A stretch of DNA of 5,714 nt from Clostridiales bacterium (lineage in GTDB: Bacteria; Bacillota; Clostridia; Oscillospirales; Oscillospiraceae): the NCBI GenBank assembly GCA_004555705.1, contig SFHI01000110.1, forward strand, positions 1-5,714, written 5' to 3'. This document shows positions 1-5,617 of the stretch, in pieces; within the stretch, counting starts at the first letter, position 1; each line of letters begins with the position of its first letter. The position numbers were made by a program, and so were the translations under genes. Below the pieces are notes generated by a model. The model was given only the letters and a program-made list of their open reading frames with translations, was not told the origin of the DNA and ran no database searches.

Positions 1-126
1 CTTGCCCATGTGAATACCGCTCTGCCAATCCGCTCTCTTCGCAAAGATGGCCTTTTGGCAATTTGACGATTAGGTCCAATGTTTTAAACTAACACGAAAG
101 CAAATAATTCCAACCCTTCGAAGAAA
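1..126. other. intergenic sequence with no recognised feature
   Basis: AT-richer than the coding parts of the window. I see no convincing reading frame, RNA gene or strong promoter here. It may be the region downstream or upstream of a gene outside the window. Confidence 0.5.
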
Positions 127-148
127 AATTGTTGTTTACGCTTCGCTC

Positions 149-183
149 CAGTTGACAGTTGACAGTGGAAAGTGGACAGTTGT
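149..183 (+). repeat. five tandem 7-bp units, left arm
   Basis: The units read CAGTTGA, CAGTTGA, CAGTGGA, AAGTGGA and CAGTTGT, so the array is strictly periodic at 7 bp with T/G alternation at the fifth base. It is the inverted partner of the array at 298-332. Confidence 0.85.
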
Positions 184-297
184 GGTATCCCCTTCGGGGA
201 TAAAATTGAAATAAAAATGTGGGAAAATACGGCATTTTTCATAGGAGAGCATCGATGTCCAAATTTATTGTTTCATATCGTCCCGAAGGGACTCCTT

Positions 298-332
298 AAC
301 TGTCCACTGTCAACTGTCCACTGTCAACTGTT
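298..332 (-). repeat. five tandem 7-bp units, right arm
   Basis: On the plus strand the units read AACTGTC, CACTGTC, AACTGTC, CACTGTC and AACTGTT, which is the reverse complement of the left-arm unit type. Units strictly alternate between the two variants, unlike the left arm, so the two arms are related but not identical. Confidence 0.85.
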
Positions 333-400
333 GTAAACAACAATTCATACTCCAAGCAATCGGATATCTCTCCATTATACCTTCTCCGGCGCAGAAAAGA

Positions 401-453
401 AAGGAGGTTTTTCCCGGAAATGTGTCAATTTTCCAGAAACCTCTTTCCTTTTT
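401..453 (+). terminator. probable intrinsic terminator upstream of galK
   Basis: The outer stem GAGGTTT (404-410) pairs with AAACCTC (437-443) and extends to 401 and 446 with one G-U pair. Inside it, GGAAA (416-420) pairs with TTTCC (430-434). The pyrimidine-rich tract CCTTTTT (447-453) follows. It would isolate galK from transcription entering through the repeat element. The internal loop weakens the structure, so this is a moderate call. Confidence 0.45.
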
Positions 454-472
454 CCTTCGGATGCGTTACAAT
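444..472 (+). promoter_or_regulatory. probable sigma-A promoter of galK
   Basis: The -10 box is TACAAT at 467-472, one base from consensus. The best -35 at 17-bp spacing is TTTCCT (444-449), a poor match that would suit an activator-dependent or modest promoter. Transcription would start near 479, giving a leader of about 54 nt. The -35 overlaps the tail of the preceding terminator. Confidence 0.5.
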
Positions 473-482
473 GGCACTGTAA
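466..482. promoter_or_regulatory. possible operator dyad at the galK promoter
   Basis: TTACA (466-470) and TGTAA (478-482) form an inverted repeat with a 7-bp gap that covers the -10 box and the likely start site. A repressor bound here would block galK-galT transcription. The half-sites are short and could occur by chance, and no regulator gene for the operon is seen in the window. Confidence 0.25.
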
Positions 483-495
483 ACTGGAGGGGTAT

Positions 496-507
496 GGGGC
501 ATGCCCC
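496..507. promoter_or_regulatory. 12-bp palindrome in the galK leader
   Basis: GGGGCATGCCCC is a perfect palindrome followed by TTTT (508-511). In RNA only a short GC stem could form, because some central bases must stay unpaired. It may be a weak pause hairpin, an mRNA-stabilising 5' structure or a protein-binding site. Confidence 0.35.
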
Positions 508-518
508 TTTTCAATAAC

Positions 519-524
519 AGGAGG
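519..524 (+). promoter_or_regulatory. ribosome binding site of galK
   Basis: A full-consensus AGGAGG, 8 nt before the ATG at 533, fixes that start codon and predicts efficient translation. Confidence 0.85.
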
Positions 525-532
525 TTATCTCT

Positions 533-1750
533 ATGACTTCATCCTATCTGACCCTGACGCCTGCCCAGAAGCAGGCTCTGGACTCCGGCTTCGCCTCTGC
601 CTTCGGCGGCGAGCCTACCCGGTATTTCTCCGCTCCCGGACGCACGGAAATCGGCGGAAACCACACCGACCACCAGCGGGGCCGGGTGCTGGCCGCGGCG
701 GTGAATCTGGACACCCGGGCCGCTGTCCGTCCCAACGGCACCTCCACCGTCCGGATTCTGTCCAAGGGCTATCCCATGAGCGTGGTGGACCTGACCCAGC
801 TGACCCCCCAGGAAAATGAAATCAACGCCACCCCCGCCCTGATCCGGGGTGTCTGCGCCCGGTTCGCCCAGCTGGGCTGCCAGGTCGGCGGATTTGACGC
901 CTACTGCGAGTCCACCGTGCTCCCCGGCTCCGGCCTCAGCTCGTCGGCTGCCTATGAGGTCCTCATCGGCACCATTGTCAACCACCTGTTCTTCGAGGGC
1001 AAAGCCACCCAGCCGGAGATCGCCCAGATCGGCCAGTACGCGGAGAATGTGTTCTTCGGCAAGCCCTGCGGCCTGATGGATCAGATGGCCTCCGCGGTGG
1101 GGAACCTGGTCACCATCGACTTTTTCCACAAGGATCATCCGGTGATCGAGCCTGTGGACTTCGACTTTTCCGCCTGTGGCCATGCCCTGTGCATCATCGA
1201 CAGCCGGGCCAGCCATGCGGACCTGACCGATGAGTATGCAGCCGTTCCCGGCGAGATCAAGGCCGTGGCCAAGTGCATGGGCAGGGAGGTCCTGACCCAG
1301 ATTGACGAGGCGGACTTCTATGGGAAGCTTCCCGAGCTGCGCAAGGCCTGCGGCGACCGGGCGGTGATGCGCTGCATCCATTTCTACCAGGAGAACGCCC
1401 GGGTGCCCCGGCAGGTGGAGGCCCTGAGAAGCGGCGATTTTGACACCTTCCTCCGGCTCATTAAGGAGAGCGGCTATTCTTCCTATATGTACCTTCAAAA
1501 CGTAATCCCCGCGGGCTACACCTCCCACCAGGATGTGGCCGTGTCTCTGGCTCTGTGTGACCATTACCTTCAGGGCCGGGGTGCCTACCGGGTTCACGGC
1601 GGCGGCTTCGCGGGCACCGTTCAGGCCTTTGTCCCCTTCGACCTGCTGGACTCCTTCCGTTCCGGCATTGACGCGGCCCTGGGCGAGGGCGCTTGCCATG
1701 TGCTGTCCATCCGTCCCCAGGGCGGCGTGGAAGCCTTTCCCCAGGAATGA
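533..1750 (+). CDS. galK: galactokinase (GHMP kinase family)
   Basis: Predicted cytoplasmic enzyme of the Leloir pathway: ATP plus galactose gives galactose-1-phosphate. The 405-residue length is normal for the family. Three GHMP motifs are visible in order: the sugar-binding signature APGRTEIGGNHTDH at residues 34-47, the phosphate-binding loop PGSGLSSSA at 131-139, and the C-terminal glycine loop GGGFAGTV at 356-363. The CGLMDQ segment places the catalytic aspartate at D183, and R37 is the conserved partner arginine. The signature is unusual: the common form is GRVNLIGEHTDY, but here the sugar-contacting glutamate position holds N43 and the tyrosine position holds H47. H44 and D46 are kept. 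The start follows a consensus AGGAGG. GalT follows after 11 nt, which supports galactose as the substrate. Another sugar kinase of the GHMP family is the main alternative. Confidence 0.92.
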   Translation: MTSSYLTLTPAQKQALDSGFASAFGGEPTRYFSAPGRTEIGGNHTDHQRGRVLAAAVNLDTRAAVRPNGTSTVRILSKGYPMSVVDLTQLTPQENEINATPALIRGVCARFAQLGCQVGGFDAYCESTVLPGSGLSSSAAYEVLIGTIVNHLFFEGKATQPEIAQIGQYAENVFFGKPCGLMDQMASAVGNLVTIDFFHKDHPVIEPVDFDFSACGHALCIIDSRASHADLTDEYAAVPGEIKAVAKCMGREVLTQIDEADFYGKLPELRKACGDRAVMRCIHFYQENARVPRQVEALRSGDFDTFLRLIKESGYSSYMYLQNVIPAGYTSHQDVAVSLALCDHYLQGRGAYRVHGGGFAGTVQAFVPFDLLDSFRSGIDAALGEGACHVLSIRPQGGVEAFPQE

Positions 1751-1761
1751 GGCGTGCGGCC

Positions 1762-3255
1762 ATGAAAATTGAAACCTATCTCGATTCCCTGGTTTCCTAC
1801 GCCATGAACCGGGGACTGGCCCAGCCGGAGGATCACCAGGTGCTCCTGAACCGGCTTCTGGATTTGCTCCGCCTGGACGACTACACCCCCTCCGATGAAC
1901 CTCAGACCGAAGAGCTGGAGGAGATTCTCTCCGGCATTCTTGCCTTTGCCGTGGAGCGGGGGCTGTGCCAGGATGACATCACCTCCCGGGACATCTTCGA
2001 CACCCGGATCATGGGTGCTCTGACCCCCATGCCCCGGGAGATCATCCCCGCCTTCCGGGAGAAATACGACCGCAGCCCCCGGGAGGCCACTGACTGGTAC
2101 TACCGCTTAAGCTGCGACACGGACTACATCCGCCGCTACCGCATCGCGAAAGACATGCGTTGGAAATATCCCAGCGAATACGGCGACATGGACATCACCA
2201 TTAATCTGTCGAAGCCCGAGAAGGACCCCAAGGCCATCGCCGCCGCCAAGAACGCCCCCCAGTCCGGCTACCCCAAGTGCCAGCTCTGCCGGGAGAATGA
2301 GGGCTACGCCGGCCGCATGAACCATCCCGCCCGGGCCAATCACCGGATCATCCCCCTGGAAATCCGGGGCGAAGACTGGTTTTTGCAGTATTCCCCCTAT
2401 GTGTACTACAATGAGCACTGCATCGTGTTCAATTCCCGCCATGTGCCCATGAAGATCGACCGGGCGGCCTTTGAAAAGCTCTTGGACTTCGTCACCACCT
2501 TCCCCCACTATTTTGTGGGCTCCAACGCGGACCTTCCTATTGTGGGCGGCTCCATTTTGAGCCACGAGCATTTCCAGGGCGGCCATTACCGCTTTGCCAT
2601 GGAGGCGGCTCCGGTGGAGCGGGAAGTCACCTTCCGGGGCTTCGAGGACATCAAGGCCGGCATCGTCAAATGGCCCATGAGCGTTCTGCGGCTGGAAGGG
2701 CCGGACCCTGCAGCCCTGGCGGCGCTCTCCGAGAGATTGCTGAACCATTGGCGGAGCTATTCCGACGAAAGCGTGGGGGTTCTTGCCTTCTCCGACGGGG
2801 AGCCCCACAACATCATCACCCCCATCGCCCGCCGCTCCGGGGAGAATTACCAGATGGATTTGGTGCTCCGGTGCAACATCACCACCCCCGAGCATCCTCT
2901 GGGCGTGTTCCACCCCCACGCGGACAAGCACCACATCAAGAAGGAGAACATCGGCCTCATCGAGGTCATGGGTCTGGCGGTGCTCCCCAGCCGCTTGAAG
3001 CAGGAGTTGACCGATCTGGCTCAGGCCATCACCGACGGCAGGGACATCGCCTCCGATCCCGTTTTGGCCAAGCACGCCGATTGGGTCACAGAGCTGAAAA
3101 CCCGCCACAGCTTCATCCCGGACAATGCCCTGGAGATTCTCCTGCAGGAAACCGGCCGGGTGTTCGCTGGGGTGCTGGAGGACGCGGGCGTCTACAAACG
3201 CACCCCCGAAGGCCAGGCCGCCTTCCTCCGCTTCATCGATTCCGTTAACGCCTGA
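1762..3255 (+). CDS. galT: UDP-glucose--hexose-1-phosphate uridylyltransferase, class II
   Basis: Predicted cytoplasmic enzyme swapping UMP between UDP-glucose and galactose-1-phosphate, giving UDP-galactose and glucose-1-phosphate. The 497-residue length and sequence fit the class II (GalT2) family of Firmicutes, which is far from the class I enzyme of E. coli. Residues S267-G274 read SHEHFQGG. Its H268-x-H270-x-Q272 spacing parallels HPHGQ of class I, where the second histidine carries UMP, so H270 is the inferred nucleophile. C173 and C176 (KCQLC) form a possible metal-binding pair. The start at 1762 has GAGG (1749-1752) 9 nt upstream and gives MKIETYLDSLVSYA, which resembles known GalT2 starts. 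An ATG at 1747 overlaps the galK stop as ATGA but has no well-spaced ribosome binding site. Co-transcription with galK is nearly certain. Confidence 0.93.
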   Translation: MKIETYLDSLVSYAMNRGLAQPEDHQVLLNRLLDLLRLDDYTPSDEPQTEELEEILSGILAFAVERGLCQDDITSRDIFDTRIMGALTPMPREIIPAFREKYDRSPREATDWYYRLSCDTDYIRRYRIAKDMRWKYPSEYGDMDITINLSKPEKDPKAIAAAKNAPQSGYPKCQLCRENEGYAGRMNHPARANHRIIPLEIRGEDWFLQYSPYVYYNEHCIVFNSRHVPMKIDRAAFEKLLDFVTTFPHYFVGSNADLPIVGGSILSHEHFQGGHYRFAMEAAPVEREVTFRGFEDIKAGIVKWPMSVLRLEGPDPAALAALSERLLNHWRSYSDESVGVLAFSDGEPHNIITPIARRSGENYQMDLVLRCNITTPEHPLGVFHPHADKHHIKKENIGLIEVMGLAVLPSRLKQELTDLAQAITDGRDIASDPVLAKHADWVTELKTRHSFIPDNALEILLQETGRVFAGVLEDAGVYKRTPEGQAAFLRFIDSVNA

Positions 3256-3305
3256 AAAATCCCCCTCGATTGCACGCAATCGGGGGGATTTTTCAGGCCT
3301 TTTTC
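3251..3305 (+). terminator. strong intrinsic terminator of the galK-galT operon
   Basis: A near-perfect stem of 22 bp: positions 3251-3272 pair with 3277-3297 around the loop CACG, with only T3266 bulged. The T-run CCTTTTT (3299-3305) follows. The galT stop codon TGA (3253-3255) lies inside the 5' arm. A-rich and T-rich stem ends would also let it work partly in the opposite direction. Confidence 0.93.
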
Positions 3306-3347
3306 GGTTTTTGGACACAATCGGGCAGATAAAGTGTTGCTCGAAAT

Positions 3348-3411
3348 TGCGCGTTACAAATTACCTGTCATTGCGAACCAGTCCGCAGACTGGTGTGGCA
3401 ATCCCCCGGTT
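3348..3411 (+). repeat. 64-bp exact direct repeat, first copy
   Basis: Every base is identical to 5634-5697 in the same orientation. It covers the outer arm of hairpin-type copy 1. The two copies bracket the regulator gene and the zinc-ribbon gene, with a start-to-start distance of 2286 bp. Confidence 0.9.
3366..3407 (+). repeat. 42-nt hairpin unit, left arm of copy 1
   Basis: The stem ACCAGTC-CGCA-GACTGGT sits within a second stem ATTGC/GCAAT, separated by an internal loop, and the unit ends in CCCCC. It is related in inverted orientation to 3497-3538. Confidence 0.85.
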
Positions 3412-3496
3412 GAAAGGAACTAGGTAACGATTACCACCAAAAATCGCAGTGGCTCCTACTCTTTCTGGCACTTTTCGGCACATTTCCCCTCTATCC

Positions 3497-3538
3497 GGGG
3501 GATTGCCACGCCAGTGTGCGCACTGGCTCGCAATGACA
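3497..3538 (-). repeat. 42-nt hairpin unit, right arm of copy 1
   Basis: Read on the minus strand it differs from the left-arm unit at only four bases. Those four form two compensated pairs, giving the stem GCCAGTG-CGCA-CACTGGC in place of ACCAGTC-CGCA-GACTGGT. On the plus strand a run of seven T (3542-3548) follows a few bases later. Confidence 0.85.
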
Positions 3539-3601
3539 GCGTTTTTTTGAGCGCTCCCTTTCAAACAACAATTTCTCTGCCTGCGGATATTGGCGGACTG
3601 G

Positions 3602-4021
3602 TTAAAAAAGGGTTTCTTCCCCCTCTGAAAACAGCTTGTCATTGACATCGGACAGGCTCACATGGTTCACCAGCCCATAGATAAGGATGGCGTCCCGCTT
3701 GTTCTTGGGGTAAAGCTGGGCCAGAGCGCATTGCTTCAGAAGCTCCTGGGTTTCCTCCAATGTGGCGGACAGGCCAAAGCACAGACAAATCAGACGGCTG
3801 CGGGAGGGACTGCGGCGGCCCGCGAAAACCTGATGCAGGTATACTTCACTTATGCAGGACTGCTTCGCAAGGGCGGCTTTGGAGATATTCCGCTTTTGAA
3901 ACAGCGTATTCAGGAGCTCATGGATGCTGCCGCTGTGGAAGCTGTCCCGATTTTCGGACAGGAACCGATCCAGATCGGGGGCCTCCATCAGTTCCTGCTG
4001 CAAACGATTTGTGTCTTTCAT
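3602..4021 (-). CDS. small helix-turn-helix (XRE-like) transcriptional regulator
   Basis: A predicted 139-residue DNA-binding protein. Residues 46-85 look like a lambda-Cro/CI type helix-turn-helix: ISKAALAKQSCISEVYLHQV, then FAGRRSPSRSRLICLCFGLS, with the typical alanine in the first helix and the basic turn AGRRSPSR. The first 40 residues are charged and probably helical. The tail (about 97-139) is a second helical region with an acidic end, possibly for dimerisation or a partner protein. The ATG at 4021 has AAAGGCGG (4029-4036) 7 nt upstream. The gene is divergent from the zinc-ribbon gene and convergent with galT. Its -10 box lies in a palindrome, which suggests autoregulation. The target genes are unknown; the neighbouring zinc-ribbon gene is a candidate. 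The fold is fairly sure, the role is not. Confidence 0.82.
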   Translation of the reverse strand: MKDTNRLQQELMEAPDLDRFLSENRDSFHSGSIHELLNTLFQKRNISKAALAKQSCISEVYLHQVFAGRRSPSRSRLICLCFGLSATLEETQELLKQCALAQLYPKNKRDAILIYGLVNHVSLSDVNDKLFSEGEETLF

Positions 4022-4050
4022 GGTTTTACCGCCTTTACAAATTCGCCTTT

Positions 4051-4064
4051 CGATTATATAATCG
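4051..4064 (-). promoter_or_regulatory. promoter of the HTH regulator within a perfect palindrome
   Basis: CGATTATATAATCG is a perfect 14-bp palindrome. Read on the minus strand it holds a consensus TATAAT (4058-4053), giving a leader of about 25 nt before the ATG at 4021. No good -35 is seen at the expected distance. Because it is a palindrome, TATAAT also occurs on the plus strand (4057-4062). A dimeric HTH protein could bind here and repress its own gene. Confidence 0.5.
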
Positions 4065-4094
4065 TGCTTATCGGATTCCGTTCGCTCAGGGATA

Positions 4095-4255
4095 AATTGT
4101 AGTTTACAGCACTAAAAAAGAAGTTGTCATTGCGAACCAGTCCGCTTTCCTGGTGTGGCAATCCCCCAACTTTTCAGGATACTAACGTTGACGGAATCCC
4201 CGTTTTTCGAACTTCTCGGAAAATCCGGGGGATTGCCACGCCAGTGTGTCTGCAA
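4095..4255. mobile_element. decayed hairpin-type element (copy 2)
   Basis: The left end AATTGTAGTTTAC (4095-4107) differs by one base from the end of the heptad-type element. The left-arm unit at 4125-4167 keeps the flanks of the 42-nt unit, but its hairpin tip is altered and only ACCAG/CTGGT remains paired. The right-arm remnant begins with GGGGG at 4227 and keeps GATTGCCACGCCAGTG, then breaks off: the second half of its hairpin and the terminal repeat are missing. The right boundary is therefore approximate. The element occupies the gap between the divergent regulator and zinc-ribbon genes. Confidence 0.65.
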
Positions 4256-4262
4256 TTATACT
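4233..4262 (+). promoter_or_regulatory. probable promoter of the zinc-ribbon gene
   Basis: TTGCCA (4233-4238) and TATACT (4257-4262) are separated by 18 bp, and each is close to the sigma-A consensus. Transcription would start near 4269, leaving a leader of about 50 nt. The -35 lies inside the conserved right arm of copy 2, and the -10 lies just past the point where the arm breaks off. Confidence 0.55.
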
Positions 4263-4303
4263 GTTTTCGGTTTTTAAAATCAATATGCGCCCTGCATACC
4301 TTT

Positions 4304-4311
4304 GGAAGGGA
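4304..4311 (+). promoter_or_regulatory. ribosome binding site that selects the TTG start at 4320
   Basis: GGAAGGGA lies 8 nt before the TTG at 4320. An alternative in-frame TTG at 4302 overlaps this site and lacks its own, so 4320 is preferred. Confidence 0.65.
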
Positions 4312-4319
4312 ATGATCAC

Positions 4320-5561
4320 TTGGGTAAGAAATGCGGAAATTGCGGCGCGGAGCTGCCGGAGGACGCTTCCTTCTGCCCCCGCTGCGCCCAAAGCCAAATC
4401 GGGAAAGCGGAGGTAAAGCCCCCGCGCCCCTGGCGGAAAAGGACGCTGATCTCGGCTGCCTGTGGAATCCTGCTGGCTGCGGCGGTGCTTGCCGGCCTCC
4501 TGTACCATCGTCCGAAAACCTATGAGGGCGGCGCCAGCGTGCTCTACAGCGACAGCGACGGGGAATATGAGCTTCTGGTGGCCACCATCTCCAGTGACCT
4601 TGCCAACCGGACGCCGGAGGAGAAGCGAACCGTCTCCCTGCCCGTCGACGAGGTTTCCTGCCTGCCGGCACTGCTGGGCGTTTTCCACAACGGGGAATTG
4701 GAGGATACCGGGGCGTTTTTCGATAAGGTGGAGAGCTGCGTTCTGGAGGCGTTTCCCAATGAGAACAGCGCCCTGGAGATTTCCGACCCGGTTTTCGACA
4801 CGGTTTTTGCCCCCGCCGCCCGGGAATGCGACGTGATTTTTACCGGGGAGAGCGGGACGAATGAGCTTGTCTGGACGCTGCGCATGAAAAACGGGGATAC
4901 CATCCGATTAAGGGAGACCTTTGAAGTCATTCCCCTGGTGCATCAGGCGTTTACGCCGGAGGACGCGCCCATGGAAACCCTGGAGGACCTGAGGGCGCTG
5001 CTGGAACGGATCAACCGGGAGGTTCCGGCGGATACCATTGTGGACATCTATCTGCCTCCGGTCACCTATACCGGCAATCTGACGATGGTGTCCAGAGCCG
5101 TCAATTTCTACGGCTGCAGCGATGGCAGCGGGCGCACCACCTTTACCGGAACGCTTACCCTCCGCACGGACAGCCCCTCCAATGTGACGCTGTGTGATCT
5201 GGACTTTGCGGGCAGCGGCGGCACCGGGCTTTCCTCCACGGTCTCCGCCCTGATTTTCGGCTGTTCCTTTTCCGGCTGGGATATCGGCGCGGAGGTGGGC
5301 GACGGTGGGATGATCGGCGTGGAAAACTGCGTGTTCCGGAATAACGGCATCGGCTTCCGGTATGATACCACGGGTTACAGCTTCTTCAAGACCGGTTTTC
5401 CGGACTGCACCTTCCGGGACAACGGCATCGGCGTACAGTTTGCCCGCCTGCCGGGGACCATGGCGCTGGATTTTGCCTTCACCGTTTTTTCCGGGAATGA
5501 AACGGATATCGACAATCCGATTGCGTACCCCATCGACCTGTCCAAGGCGGTTTTTGAGTAA
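4320..5561 (+). CDS. membrane protein with zinc ribbon and exported predicted beta-helix; unknown function
   Basis: A predicted 413-residue protein starting at TTG. Residues 5-22 form a zinc ribbon with two CxxC pairs (C5/C8 and C19/C22). A basic stretch PRPWRKR precedes one hydrophobic helix at about 42-62, so the N-terminus should be inside and the rest outside the cell. Residues 65-220 match nothing I recognise. Residues from about 235 look like a right-handed parallel beta-helix: short repeated strands, CVFRNNGIG at 337-345 and CTFRDNGIG at 363-371. Cysteines at 266, 292, 315, 337 and 363 recur every 22-26 residues, as if stacked one per coil. No cell-wall sorting signal is seen. The beta-helix fold suggests binding or processing of a carbohydrate or other surface polymer, but catalytic residues are not evident. 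The divergent HTH gene may control it. Confidence 0.8.
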   Translation: MGKKCGNCGAELPEDASFCPRCAQSQIGKAEVKPPRPWRKRTLISAACGILLAAAVLAGLLYHRPKTYEGGASVLYSDSDGEYELLVATISSDLANRTPEEKRTVSLPVDEVSCLPALLGVFHNGELEDTGAFFDKVESCVLEAFPNENSALEISDPVFDTVFAPAARECDVIFTGESGTNELVWTLRMKNGDTIRLRETFEVIPLVHQAFTPEDAPMETLEDLRALLERINREVPADTIVDIYLPPVTYTGNLTMVSRAVNFYGCSDGSGRTTFTGTLTLRTDSPSNVTLCDLDFAGSGGTGLSSTVSALIFGCSFSGWDIGAEVGDGGMIGVENCVFRNNGIGFRYDTTGYSFFKTGFPDCTFRDNGIGVQFARLPGTMALDFAFTVFSGNETDIDNPIAYPIDLSKAVFE

Positions 5562-5617
5562 TGCCCATGCAGCCGGGCCGTATGAGATGCGGCAGGGGAG
5601 GGGACGGAGGTAAGATA

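Larger units (their letters stand above)
127..345. mobile_element. MITE-like inverted-repeat element, heptad type
   Basis: A 219-bp non-coding element bounded by a perfect 13-bp terminal inverted repeat: AATTGTTGTTTAC at 127-139 and its exact reverse complement at 333-345. The inverted repeat continues inward imperfectly to about 204 on the left and 274 on the right. Each arm carries five 7-bp units followed by a small GC hairpin: TATCCCC-TTC-GGGGATA at 186-202 and GTCCC-GAA-GGGAC at 280-292. The centre (about 205-273) is AT-rich. No transposase is encoded, so any movement would need an enzyme supplied in trans. I see no target-site duplication. The terminal 11 bp match those of the hairpin-type elements further along the window. 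It could instead be a static palindromic repeat; the sharp matching ends favour a mobile origin. Confidence 0.7.
3332..3573. mobile_element. MITE-like inverted-repeat element, hairpin type (copy 1)
   Basis: A 242-bp non-coding element between the operon terminator and the end of the regulator gene. The right end, read inward, is AATTGTTGTTTGA (3573 back to 3561). The left end, AAGTGTTGCTCGA (3332-3344), is a diverged version of it. Each arm holds a 42-nt unit, at 3366-3407 on the plus strand and 3497-3538 on the minus strand, and each unit folds into its own hairpin. The central part (about 3412-3475) is unique and includes GGTAA-CGA-TTACC at 3423-3435. No transposase is present and no target duplication is visible. 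It could also act as an mRNA 3'-end structure for the converging genes. Confidence 0.7.

Noticed and set aside
217..336. A 39-codon open frame inside the heptad-type element, ending in the repeat-encoded NCPLSTVHCQLL
   Set aside because: No ribosome binding site precedes the ATG, and the second half simply translates the 7-bp units. It is most likely a spurious frame created by the repeat.
127..345. CRISPR array
   Set aside because: The repeated units are 7 bp, contiguous and inverted between arms, with no spacers. This is a palindromic element, not a CRISPR array.
539..1699. Long open frame antisense to galK (386 codons)
   Set aside because: High GC at third positions of galK leaves the opposite strand open. 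The translation is low-complexity and rich in Gly, Ala and Val, matches no known family, and galK itself is unmistakable.
2107..3318. Long open frame antisense to galT (403 codons)
   Set aside because: Same cause. It begins beyond the operon terminator and runs back through it, has no recognisable motif, and galT has clear family motifs on the other strand.
3361..3648. 95-codon minus-strand frame across hairpin-type copy 1
   Set aside because: It translates both inverted arms (VIASQCAHWRGNPPD and RGIATPVCGLVRNDR) and overlaps the end of the regulator gene, so it is a product of the repeat rather than a gene.
3662..4102. Plus-strand frames of 146 and 111 codons opposite the HTH gene
   Set aside because: They show no recognisable domain or good ribosome binding site, whereas the minus-strand frame has a helix-turn-helix, a promoter box and a Shine-Dalgarno sequence.
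3332..4255. Composite transposon with copies 1 and 2 as ends around the HTH gene
   Set aside because: Copy 2 has lost its right end, no transposase is present and no target duplication is visible, so joint transposition cannot be supported.
3301..4275. Identical 12-mers TTTTCGGTTTTT at 3301-3312 and 4264-4275
   Set aside because: Low complexity and the flanks do not match. The first belongs to the T-tract of the galT terminator, so chance is the better explanation.
4124..4315. 63-codon frame starting in copy 2
   Set aside because: It translates the repeat arms (SLRTSPLSWCGNPP) and ends just before the zinc-ribbon gene. No support as a protein.
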